A stretch of 6,615 nt of DNA from Oscillospiraceae bacterium (GTDB lineage: Bacteria; Bacillota; Clostridia; Oscillospirales; Oscillospiraceae), in NCBI GenBank assembly GCA_009785655.1, contig WQVW01000098.1:1-6615 (forward strand), written 5' to 3'. The notes beneath the pieces were generated by a model. The model was not told the DNA's origin. It saw nothing but the letters and a program-made list of their open reading frames with translations, and made no database searches. The position numbers were made by a program, and so were the translations under genes. Numbering within the stretch: the stretch's first letter is position 1; each line of letters starts with the position of its first letter. Positions 1 to 5,872 of the stretch are shown here, piece by piece.

Positions 1-1
1 C

Positions 2-322
2 AGAATTGACTTCGGCGTGGCGGAAATCCCGCAGTTCATCTCCGACGGATTTGACGATGATCTGCTGTTTGAGAACTCGGCAAGACGCGTTTACGTGACG
101 CTCGGGCAGTTCTCAATTGTCCGGCTGGAGCGTGATACGCAATTGCTGATCCCATCGTATGATTACTGCATGCCGGAAAAAGAATGCATCGGCGGAAACG
201 ACGACGATCCATGCACACTGTTTTCAAAGATCCACTTCCCAGTAGAAGAGTTCTTCCCACCCGACACACTGGAATCCCCAGAGGGATACCGTGAGGCCAG
301 AGCAGCGCGGCACACAGAATAG
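2..322 (+). CDS. C-terminal end of an unrecognised protein (5' truncated by window edge)
   Basis: The reading frame is open from base 2 to the TAG at 320-322, giving 106 residues. A GTG at 17 is in frame but has no ribosome site, and coding sequence continues upstream of it (RIDFG), so this is almost certainly the tail of a longer protein. Visible features are an acidic stretch (GFDDDLLFEN), a beta-rich hydrophobic core (VYVTLGQFSIVRLERD), a two-cysteine segment (YDYCMPEKEC) with a third cysteine in DDDPCTLF, and a proline-rich FPVEEFFPPD near the end. There is no membrane segment. The spaced cysteines could bind metal or be incidental. I do not recognise the family; it looks like a soluble conserved protein of Clostridia, but that is an impression rather than a match. 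A strong terminator follows 22 bases after the stop, so this is the last gene of its transcription unit. Confidence 0.75.
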   Translation, partial: RIDFGVAEIPQFISDGFDDDLLFENSARRVYVTLGQFSIVRLERDTQLLIPSYDYCMPEKECIGGNDDDPCTLFSKIHFPVEEFFPPDTLESPEGYREARAARHTE

Positions 323-344
323 GCTACATATTCAAAAGCGCAGC

Positions 345-378
345 AAAAGGGCACGGATTCGTAAGTCCGTGCCCTTTT
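345..378 (+). terminator. Intrinsic terminator, probably bidirectional
   Basis: A perfect 13-bp stem (AAAAGGGCACGGA paired with TCCGTGCCCTTTT) encloses an 8-base loop. The 3' arm ends in TTTT followed by GTGTG. The A-run on the 5' arm gives a T-run on the other strand, so it could also stop leftward transcription. It separates the truncated gene on its left from the membrane-protein cassette on its right. Confidence 0.9.
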
Positions 379-429
379 GTGTGATGCAAAATCAGGATCA
401 AGCGACGCAAATGATTTTTACAATATTTC

Positions 430-483
430 TTGACAAGCAAAGTCTGTCCGTGACATACTGTACTTATCAAGAAATGGTATTAT
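430..483 (+). promoter_or_regulatory. Promoter region of the membrane-protein cassette
   Basis: Two candidate sigma-A type promoters are visible. The first is a perfect -35 TTGACA at 430-435, with an 18-base spacer to CATACT at 454-459 (4 of 6 to TATAAT). The second is an extended -10, TGG followed by TATTAT at 478-483 (5 of 6), with no good -35 at the usual distance. Both point to the gene starting at 525. Which one is used cannot be told from sequence. Confidence 0.6.
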
Positions 484-524
484 ATCTATGCGGTTAAATA
501 AATTCACGAAGGGGTGTTGTTATC

Positions 525-1157
525 ATGCGGAAACCTCTATTACGGTATACTTTACGCACAATTGTAAAAGCATTACTAATATTTTTTGCTTTGATGATTA
601 TTGTACAACTATTCTTCACATTTATTGGATTCAGAGAACTTCGCGTTACTGCAATAGTGTCGTATGATAACCTTGAACAACACTTCCTCAACGGAAATAT
701 ATATCTCCCATCTTATCCAGAACACTCCATTTTAGATTTTTCAATTGCCCATAGCGATGACAATTCTTGGTTCTTGGTAGCCTACGGTGCAATGGTTTGG
801 GACTGGGGACAAGGAGACGGCCCTGTAGAATCTTCATATATACGATTATTAGAGAGAGTGCCGTTTACAAATAGATACATTATCAGAAGACGTGACACCA
901 TTCACCTTTGGAGAACTACACCATTAATTGGCCCAGCCCTCGGTGAGGCTCGTGCCGGTTGGCCGCGTGTAAATTCTTTTTTCTTCTTGAATGCCCGCAT
1001 TCTTTTTGACACCGAAACCAATGAGATAACACGGATATCTTACTCGCCTGCTTTCTTCCCAAACGCCCTTTTCCTGGCGTATATTGGCGATTCTGTGGTT
1101 CGTAAATATAAGCGGTTGCGAGATCAAGCTGAAGAAGATCAAAACACCTCTATATAA
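525..1157 (+). CDS. Uncharacterised membrane-anchored protein, paralogue A of the cassette
   Basis: This is a 210-residue protein of no family I recognise. The ATG is supported by GAAGGGGTG at 508-516, eight bases upstream. The N-terminus is basic (MRKPLLRYTLR), followed by one strong hydrophobic span at about 13-36. Positively charged ends suggest an N-in orientation, with residues about 40-170 outside the membrane. A second, weaker hydrophobic stretch lies at 172-188 before a basic tail (VVRKYKRLRD) that looks cytoplasmic. The middle holds SYDN at 46-49, WFLVAYG at 82-88 and ERVPFTNRYIIRR at 110-122, all with counterparts in the gene at 1537-2166, so the two are paralogues. It is the first gene of the cassette; the next starts 16 bases after its stop. 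No catalytic motif, lipobox or known fold is apparent, so function is unknown. Confidence 0.8.
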   Translation: MRKPLLRYTLRTIVKALLIFFALMIIVQLFFTFIGFRELRVTAIVSYDNLEQHFLNGNIYLPSYPEHSILDFSIAHSDDNSWFLVAYGAMVWDWGQGDGPVESSYIRLLERVPFTNRYIIRRRDTIHLWRTTPLIGPALGEARAGWPRVNSFFFLNARILFDTETNEITRISYSPAFFPNALFLAYIGDSVVRKYKRLRDQAEEDQNTSI

Positions 1158-1173
1158 AGAGGAGATTTAATAA

Positions 1174-1485
1174 ATGTTTGTCTTTTTTGCTGCGTTGTCG
1201 TTATGGATAATTGCGATGGCCGTTTTAATGATGGTAAAAGGGAAAGGAATTTTGGCGCGACTTTTTGGTTACGGACACATGAGGCAGAACCCTGACAGAT
1301 TTGACTTAAATGGATATTTCCGATTTGCAGGTTTTTGTACTATAGTGCTTGCAGTTGTCTTATTCCTCTGGTTTGTCGGTGGATTCTATGAAATGAGATG
1401 TATGTTGGTTAGTGGTTCTGTTCTTGCTTTAATACTTATGATCTTTATCATGTGCATGGGTGGTGCAAGCCGTTATATGAAGTGA
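1174..1485 (+). CDS. Small three-span membrane protein, DUF3784-like
   Basis: This 103-residue protein starts at an ATG with AAAGAGGAGA at 1156-1165, a ribosome site that overlaps the end of the preceding gene. Three hydrophobic spans are visible at about 3-21, 51-70 and 76-95. Between spans one and two is a conserved-looking polar linker: GKG at 23-25, GYGHM at 32-36, then a Phe/Asp segment and RFAGF at 50-54. A short protein whose first span is followed by GKG, then GY..M, then RF.G before the second span fits the clostridial DUF3784 family, whose function is unknown. I assign this from memory of the pattern, not from a search. It lies between two paralogous membrane genes and is very likely co-transcribed with the first, so the three may form one complex; that is inference. 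Confidence 0.8.
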   Translation: MFVFFAALSLWIIAMAVLMMVKGKGILARLFGYGHMRQNPDRFDLNGYFRFAGFCTIVLAVVLFLWFVGGFYEMRCMLVSGSVLALILMIFIMCMGGASRYMK

Positions 1486-1522
1486 GCACGCAAATAATGG
1501 TGTTTAGCCTGATGTCATACGT

Positions 1523-1529
1523 GGAGGTG
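1523..1529 (+). promoter_or_regulatory. Ribosome binding site that fixes a TTG start
   Basis: GGAGGTG lies seven bases ahead of the TTG at 1537. No ATG or GTG occurs in that frame between the upstream stop at 1510-1512 and the TTG. The next in-frame ATG, codon 17, has no such site. Confidence 0.8.
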
Positions 1530-1536
1530 CTTTATA

Positions 1537-2166
1537 TTGCGGGAAAAATGGCGTAAATTAGACGCGAAAGTAAAAGAAAAACCGATGCTGGGAGCTTTCA
1601 TCATCTTAGGGACTGCGGTTGTAACATATATTTTAATGTGGGCGATAATGTTTGTTGGGCTACGGAATAACAGGATAATCCGTATCATTTCATATGATGA
1701 TTTTCCGCAAATAGTTGTGCATACCGTTACTGATGAAATCAACAACCGTCCATGGCTCACGGAACTTCACGAATCAAGGCAGTATGCAGAGATAACACCT
1801 CCGGAAATAATCGTATGCGACAGCGCATGGTTTATATTTGCTCACGGGAATATACAAGCCGGAGACATAGGGTACAAATATTTTATCATCGCAGAAAGAA
1901 TTCCGTTGACATCAAGATATGTCATTCGTAGAGACAGTACCGCGATATTTTCCGATGCGTGGCCAACCAACATTTACACATTTTGGGGACGGCCGCTGTA
2001 TTTACACTGGAGAGCAAACATTTATTTTTACATAGATGAACAAACTGCAGCCACTGATATTGAGACGGTTTGGGTCAGCATTTCCGCACCGCTTGCATTT
2101 CCTGTGGCATTTTTCATAGTCACTTTAATTAAAAGTAATAAAAGAAAAGGCCAACCAAACATCTAA
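1537..2166 (+). CDS. Uncharacterised two-span membrane protein, paralogue B of the cassette
   Basis: This is a 209-residue protein starting with TTG. A charged N-terminal segment (about 1-16) is followed by a hydrophobic span at 18-42, a mostly polar middle (about 43-177) and a second clear span at 178-198 ending in a basic tail (KSNKRKGQ). This suggests both ends inside and the middle domain outside the cell. It matches the gene at 525-1157 along its length: SYDD at 52-55, WFIFAHG at 98-104, ERIPLTSRYVIRR at 120-132 (nine of thirteen positions identical to paralogue A), and an FP.A.F pattern at the final span. It follows the DUF3784-like gene by 51 bases that hold nothing else obvious. The family is not recognised and no enzymatic motif is visible. 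It is the last gene of the cassette and its stop codon lies within the convergent hairpin. Confidence 0.8.
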   Translation: MREKWRKLDAKVKEKPMLGAFIILGTAVVTYILMWAIMFVGLRNNRIIRIISYDDFPQIVVHTVTDEINNRPWLTELHESRQYAEITPPEIIVCDSAWFIFAHGNIQAGDIGYKYFIIAERIPLTSRYVIRRDSTAIFSDAWPTNIYTFWGRPLYLHWRANIYFYIDEQTAATDIETVWVSISAPLAFPVAFFIVTLIKSNKRKGQPNI

Positions 2167-2196
2167 GGGATGCGGACAATGTGTCCACACCCCTTA
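2164..2196 (-). terminator. Hairpin terminator between convergent genes, probably for carB
   Basis: A 15-position stem with a three-base loop lies 20 bases beyond the carB stop and overlaps the stop codon of the opposing gene. Read on the plus strand, two positions are A.C mismatches (2170/2190 and 2173/2187). Read on the minus strand, both become U.G wobbles, so the whole stem pairs. This polarity suggests the structure belongs to the carB transcript. The U-tract is weak on either strand, with only TTT and later TTTTCTTTT on the carB side. Confidence 0.7.
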
Positions 2197-2215
2197 ATTA
2201 TGTTCTTGCAGCAAA

Positions 2216-5200
2216 TCACCGCATACTATTGATATCCACCAGCTCAATCGTCTCTTCGGAGTATTGGCTCATCAGACAATCGGCAATCGCGTTGGCGGTA
2301 TCGATTGACGTCAGGCACGGGATCAGGCGTTCAACGGTTTTGCGCCGCATTTTTACGCTGTCCCGCTCCGGATCGCGGCCTTTGGTAGAGGTGGAGATGA
2401 CGTAATCCACCCGCCCTGTCTCTATCAGCGTCAGGCTGTTGTTTTCGTTTTCATAAATCTTGCTGACTGACACCGCATCGATTCCAAAATCTTCAAGAAA
2501 CTTCGCCGTGCCTTCGGTGGCGTAGATCTTAAAGCCCAGCTTCTTGAATTTCTTCGCAACCTCTGCCATTTCCGCTTTATCCTGGTCACGCACAGTGATG
2601 AAGATGCCGCCGTTTTCACGCTTATTCATCTTGTATCCGGCGGCGCGCATCCCTTTGAACAACGCTTCCTCCCGCGTGGACGCGATGCCCAGCACTTCAC
2701 CGGTAGACTTCATCTCCGGCCCCAGCTGCGTATCCACGTCTCCCAACTTTTCAAATGAGAACACCGGGACTTTCACCGCGATATGCGCCCCCGCTTTATG
2801 CAGTCCGGTTCCGAAGCCCATGTCGCACAAATGCTGACCAAGCATACATTTTGACGCCAGCTCAATCATCGGCACGCCGGTGACTTTGCTGATATATGGA
2901 ACCGTACGCGAAGATCTTGGATTGACTTCAATGACATACAGCTCCCCGTCACAGATCAGGTATTGGATGTTCACGATGCCAACAACTTTCAGCGCGGTGG
3001 CCAGTCGTTTTGTGTGGTCAATGATCTTTTCACACATCGCCTCGTCAACGTTCCAGGCCGGATACACCGCGATCGAGTCACCGGAGTGTACGCCGGTACG
3101 CTCCACATGCTCCATAATCCCGGGGATCAATATATCCGTCCCATCGCAGATAGCGTCAACCTCCAGCTCTATGCCCATCAGGTATTTGTCAATCAACACC
3201 GGATTCACAATGCCCTGGCGCAGAATTATTTTCATATACTCGCGTATATCTTCCTCCGCAAACGCGATGATCATGTTCTGCCCGCCCAGAACGTAAGACG
3301 GACGCAATAAGACAGGATAGCCGATTCTGGATGCGGCCTGGACAGCTTCCTCTTCTGTCATAATCGTGTCTCCGACAGGCCTTGCGATATTCAGCTCACC
3401 AAGCAATTTGTCAAATTTTTCACGGTCTTCAGCCATGTCAATGCTATCCGGCGGCGTACCCAGTATTTTCACGCCGATTTTATTCAGGAACGATGTCAGC
3501 TTAATCGCCGTCTGTCCGCCGAACGCGACGACAGCGGCGTACGGCTGCTCCGTCTCCAAGATATTCAGCACATCTTCTTGCGTCAACGACTCAAAGTACA
3601 ATCTATCCGCTGTGTCAAAGTCGGTCGATACTGTTTCGGGGTTGTTGTTGACGATCACGACATCATATCCGGCCTTTTTCATCGCCCAGACACAGTGAAC
3701 CGACGCGTAATCGAACTCAATCCCCTGCCCGATCCGAATGGGGCCTGAACCGAATACGATGATGGTTTTCCTGTCATGGGTCAGCGCGTTTTTGAACTCC
3801 GCCGCCTCATTTTCCTCGTCGTAAGTCGAGTAGAAGTACGGCGTCTCTGCCGCGAACTCGGCGGCACAGGTATCAACGGTCTTAAACACAGCGCGGCGCG
3901 GATTTTCGATTTTCTTGCCGGAAATCCGCTCAATCACCGCATCCGGATAGCCCATGCGCTTGGCTTTCAGGTACGTCTCATCGTCAAAGCCTTTCGCCAG
4001 CGTTTTTTCCATCATCGCGATATTGTTGAGCTTGTTCAGGAACCAGCGGTCAATCTTCGTTATCTCGAATATCTCATCAATCGGAACTTCACGCCGCAGT
4101 GCCTCGAATACGACAAACATACGCTCATCTGTTTGGTAGTGGAGACGCTCTTTTATGGTCTCCGTGCTTTGGCTTTCACAAAGCTTATCAATAAGACAGT
4201 CTTTACCAATCTCAGCACCTCTGACGGCTTTCATAATCGCTTCTTCAAATGATGTGCCGATGGCCATGACCTCGCCCGTCGCCTTCATCTGTGTGCCGAG
4301 TGTGCGCTTGGCATACACAAATTTGTCAAACGGCCATTTGGGGAATTTGATCACGACATAGTCAAGCGTCGGTTCAAAGCACGCTTTTGTCTTGCCGGTG
4401 ACAGCGTTTGTGATTTCATCCAGCGTATAGCCAATCGCCACTTTCGTGGCAACTTTCGCAATCGGATACCCTGTCGCCTTCGACGCCAGCGCGGACGACC
4501 TGGACACACGCGGGTTGACTTCTATAACGATATACTCAAAGCTGTCCGGATTGATTGCCAGCTGCACGTTACATCCACCTTCAACGCCGAGGGCGCGGAC
4601 GATGTCAAGAGAGGCTTTCCGCAGCATTTGGAATTCCTTGTCCGCCAATGTGACGCATGGGGCGATGACAATACTGTCACCTGTGTGCACACCGACAGGG
4701 TCAACATTTTCCATCGAGCATATCGCCACTGCGTTGTCCGCACTGTCGCGCATCACCTCGAACTCAATTTCCTTCCATCCGGCAATTGAGCGTTCGACGA
4801 GGATTTGGCTTATCGGTGACATGCGTATGCCGTTGCCGGCAATCTCAACCAGCTCGTCCATGTCGGCACAAATGCCGCCGCCGGAACCGCCCAGTGTAAA
4901 TGCCGGGCGTATGATCAGTGGGAATCCGATTTCTTCGGCAAATTCAACAGCGTCTTCAAGCGTTGTCACCACTTTAGACTGGACTACCGGCTGGCCGATT
5001 TCAATCATCGTGTCTTTAAAAAGCTGTCTGTCTTCGGCTTTGTCGATTGTCTCCGGCTTGGCGCCGAGGAGCTTTACGCCATTCGCCTCCAAAAATCCGG
5101 ACTTGGCAAGCTGCATAGACAGCGTAAGCCCCATCTGCCCGCCTAACGTGGAGAGCAGGCTGTCCGGCTTTTCCTTTTTGATGATCCGCTCTATAATCGG

Positions 5201-5413
5201 GATTGTCAGCGGCTCAATATATATCTTGTCCGCCATTTGATTGTCGGTCATGATCGTTGCCGGGTTTGAGTTTACCAAAATGACCTCAAGCCCGTCCTCC
5301 CTGAGCGCCCTGCAGGCCTGTGTCCCAGCGTAGTCAAACTCCGCAGCTTGTCCTATGACTATGGGTCCTGAGCCAATAACCATTACTTTCTTAATATCCT
5401 TATTCAGCGGCAT
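2216..5413 (-). CDS. carB: Carbamoyl-phosphate synthase large subunit
   Basis: CarB makes carbamoyl phosphate from bicarbonate, ATP and ammonia released from glutamine by CarA, feeding pyrimidine and arginine synthesis in the cytoplasm. The protein is 1065 residues, normal for the family. Domains in order are a first carboxyphosphate synthetic half (about 1-400), an oligomerisation domain (about 401-550), a second carbamate kinase half (about 551-930) and a C-terminal MGS-like allosteric domain (about 935-1065). Motifs seen are IGSGPIVIGQAAEFDYAGTQ at 13-32, TLGGSGGG at 173-180, EVNPRVSRSSALASKATGYP at 298-317, FGSGPIRIGQGIEFDYASVH at 554-573, RPSYVLGG at 704-711, EHVERTGVHSGDS at 768-780 and EVNPRSSRT at 829-837. 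The second half has QNM at 712-714 where E. coli has RAM. The start is the ATG at 5413: GAAAGGGGA lies seven bases ahead, and an upstream in-frame TTG at 5431 overlaps that site. carA is not adjacent. Upstream lie its own promoter, a leader ORF and an attenuator. Confidence 0.97.
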   Translation of the reverse strand: MPLNKDIKKVMVIGSGPIVIGQAAEFDYAGTQACRALREDGLEVILVNSNPATIMTDNQMADKIYIEPLTIPIIERIIKKEKPDSLLSTLGGQMGLTLSMQLAKSGFLEANGVKLLGAKPETIDKAEDRQLFKDTMIEIGQPVVQSKVVTTLEDAVEFAEEIGFPLIIRPAFTLGGSGGGICADMDELVEIAGNGIRMSPISQILVERSIAGWKEIEFEVMRDSADNAVAICSMENVDPVGVHTGDSIVIAPCVTLADKEFQMLRKASLDIVRALGVEGGCNVQLAINPDSFEYIVIEVNPRVSRSSALASKATGYPIAKVATKVAIGYTLDEITNAVTGKTKACFEPTLDYVVIKFPKWPFDKFVYAKRTLGTQMKATGEVMAIGTSFEEAIMKAVRGAEIGKDCLIDKLCESQSTETIKERLHYQTDERMFVVFEALRREVPIDEIFEITKIDRWFLNKLNNIAMMEKTLAKGFDDETYLKAKRMGYPDAVIERISGKKIENPRRAVFKTVDTCAAEFAAETPYFYSTYDEENEAAEFKNALTHDRKTIIVFGSGPIRIGQGIEFDYASVHCVWAMKKAGYDVVIVNNNPETVSTDFDTADRLYFESLTQEDVLNILETEQPYAAVVAFGGQTAIKLTSFLNKIGVKILGTPPDSIDMAEDREKFDKLLGELNIARPVGDTIMTEEEAVQAASRIGYPVLLRPSYVLGGQNMIIAFAEEDIREYMKIILRQGIVNPVLIDKYLMGIELEVDAICDGTDILIPGIMEHVERTGVHSGDSIAVYPAWNVDEAMCEKIIDHTKRLATALKVVGIVNIQYLICDGELYVIEVNPRSSRTVPYISKVTGVPMIELASKCMLGQHLCDMGFGTGLHKAGAHIAVKVPVFSFEKLGDVDTQLGPEMKSTGEVLGIASTREEALFKGMRAAGYKMNKRENGGIFITVRDQDKAEMAEVAKKFKKLGFKIYATEGTAKFLEDFGIDAVSVSKIYENENNSLTLIETGRVDYVISTSTKGRDPERDSVKMRRKTVERLIPCLTSIDTANAIADCLMSQYSEETIELVDINSMR

Positions 5414-5420
5414 ATGCGAA

Positions 5421-5429
5421 TCCCCTTTC
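5421..5429 (-). promoter_or_regulatory. carB ribosome binding site, decides the start codon
   Basis: Read on the minus strand this is GAAAGGGGA, seven bases before the ATG at 5413. A longer open frame beginning with TTG at 5431 would add six residues but would place this site inside the coding sequence, so the ATG is preferred. Confidence 0.85.
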
Positions 5430-5441
5430 AATTTCCGATAA

Positions 5442-5500
5442 TAAAAACAAAAGTGTCAGGAACTCCTTCTCTTCTTCAGAATCAGGAAGGCTCTTGACAC
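5442..5500 (-). terminator. Intrinsic terminator in the carB leader (putative attenuator)
   Basis: On the minus strand GTGTCA at 5500-5495 pairs with TGACAC at 5458-5453. The stem continues after an A/C mismatch with GAG against TTC and, past a two-base bulge, CCTTC against GAAGG. It is followed at once by TTTTGTTTTTAT (5452-5441). This is a classic stem plus U-tract, but it sits inside the carB leader, about 12 bases before the carB ribosome site, so carB expression needs read-through. A competing pairing is possible: GAACAGGAGG at 5575-5566, which includes the leader ORF ribosome site, can pair with CCTTCCTGATTC at 5490-5479 with two single-base bulges, taking over part of the terminator left arm. 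That alternative is inference. Confidence 0.75.
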
Positions 5501-5559
5501 CATTCTTCAATATTAACAATGCGGATCAATTTTTCGTATAAACACAATCTCTTCACCAT
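5482..5559 (-). CDS. Putative 25-residue leader peptide of carB
   Basis: On the minus strand CAGGAGG at 5572-5566 stands six bases before an ATG at 5559, the best ribosome site in the window. The frame runs 25 codons, beginning MVKRLCLYEK and ending EEWCQEPS, and stops at TGA 5484-5482, within the left part of the downstream terminator hairpin. A short ORF with a perfect ribosome site, its stop inside a terminator stem and a biosynthetic gene next is the arrangement of peptide-dependent attenuation. The peptide has two arginine codons (AGA, CGC), two cysteine codons and one tryptophan codon, but no run of one amino acid, so the signal sensed cannot be read from it. It is too short for homology judgement and could instead be a small free-standing peptide. 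Confidence 0.55.
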   Translation of the reverse strand: MVKRLCLYEKLIRIVNIEEWCQEPS

Positions 5560-5592
5560 ATACAACCTCCTGTTCCGCAAGCTATCCGAATG

Positions 5593-5621
5593 ATTATACC
5601 ACAGACAACCCCGCTCGGCAA
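5593..5621 (-). promoter_or_regulatory. carB promoter, extended -10 type
   Basis: On the minus strand a perfect TATAAT (5598-5593) is preceded directly by TGG, an extended -10. A 17-base spacer separates it from TTGCCG (5621-5616), which matches the -35 consensus at four of six positions. Transcription should start near 5586, leaving a leader of about 170 bases that contains the 25-codon ORF and the attenuator before carB. Confidence 0.8.
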
Positions 5622-5661
5622 GAGTTAATTTACAATTGCAGTAGAAAAATTTTTGTGGTAT
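5596..5661. repeat. 8-bp inverted repeat spanning the carB promoter
   Basis: ATACCACA at 5596-5603 is matched by its exact complement TGTGGTAT at 5654-5661. The left copy forms the extended -10 of the carB promoter. The right copy creates a similar TGGTATTCT element facing the other way. The arms are 50 bases apart, too far for a simple operator half-site pair, but they mirror each other in both sequence and promoter role. Confidence 0.5.
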
Positions 5662-5664
5662 TCT
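5636..5664 (+). promoter_or_regulatory. Weak candidate promoter facing the acetyltransferase gene
   Basis: TTGCAG at 5636-5641, a 17-base spacer and TATTCT at 5659-5664 preceded by TGG give an extended -10-like element that mirrors the carB promoter. Its core matches are poor (three of six and four of six). If active it would transcribe the hairpin-rich segment at 5671-5785 into the acetyltransferase gene. Confidence 0.25.
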
Positions 5665-5670
5665 TAAAAG

Positions 5671-5785
5671 AGGCGCCGAAGGTGGTTAGGGCGTATCTCC
5701 GGCGCATGAATATTATTGCCGCAGCTTTCCCTTCCGGCATTTGCAGTGCTTGCTTGGTTTATGCGGACATCAAGCCCGCATCATA
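5671..5785. other. Gene-free segment with three short hairpins
   Basis: No convincing gene is seen in the stretch from the leader ORF to the acetyltransferase (5560-5872). Within it are three hairpins in a row. In the first, GCGCCGAAG at 5673-5681 pairs with CTCCGGCGC at 5697-5705, with one A.C mismatch on the plus strand that becomes a U.G wobble on the minus strand. In the second, TGCCG at 5717-5721 pairs with CGGCA at 5735-5739. In the third, ATGCGG at 5761-5766 pairs with CCGCAT at 5776-5781. On the minus strand the first hairpin is followed by CTCTTTT, a weak terminator-like tail. It matches no riboswitch I can recall. It could be a structured leader, a weak terminator or part of a dispersed intergenic repeat. 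Confidence 0.4.
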
Positions 5786-5811
5786 TCATATGCAATACCC
5801 ATTGACTTTGC

Positions 5812-5842
5812 TTGGTAAAATGTGATATTTATTTGTTATAAT
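5812..5842 (+). promoter_or_regulatory. Promoter of the acetyltransferase-gatC unit
   Basis: TATAAT at 5837-5842 is perfect and preceded by TGT, an extended -10. The best -35 is TTGGTA at 5812-5817 with a long 19-base spacer. A TTGACT at 5802-5807 is a better -35 box but is too far away for this -10. The start point would be near 5849, leaving a leader of about 24 bases that carries the AGGGAGA ribosome site. Confidence 0.7.
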
Positions 5843-5872
5843 ATTGTATAGCACACAGGGAGAAATTTTCAC

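Noticed and set aside
291..497. 68-codon plus-strand frame between the first gene and the cassette
   Set aside because: It runs through the terminator hairpin and the cassette promoter, with no ribosome site.
4446..5240. 264-codon plus-strand frame inside carB
   Set aside because: It is the shadow of carB, which has full family motifs along its whole length; the frame has no ribosome site and a low-complexity Ser/Thr/Ile-rich product. The other overlapping frames within carB are rejected for the same reason.
5560..5580. Resemblance of the leader ribosome-site region (ACAGGAGGTT) to the PyrR binding-loop consensus
   Set aside because: One base is missing relative to the consensus and the match is explained by the Shine-Dalgarno sequence; the expected flanking stem is not evident.
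5671..5720. Partial likeness of GAGGCGCCGAAGG to lysine or glycine riboswitch cores
   Set aside because: The remaining conserved blocks of either class are absent and the segment is too short.
5630..5740. Minus-strand 36-codon ORF starting MPEGKAAAIIF
   Set aside because: No ribosome site is present and no promoter is visible upstream. It reads through the first hairpin and ends near the carB promoter.
5750..5816. 9-bp direct repeat TTGCTTGGT at 5750-5758 and 5808-5816
   Set aside because: Only two short copies 58 bases apart; the second overlaps the acetyltransferase promoter region, but there is no clear sign of function.
5517..5825. Long open plus-strand frame across the carB promoter region, with a GTG at 5655 and an ATG at 5706
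   Set aside because: No ribosome site precedes either start, and the frame overlaps the carB promoter and hairpins. It may only reflect the composition of a repeat-like segment.
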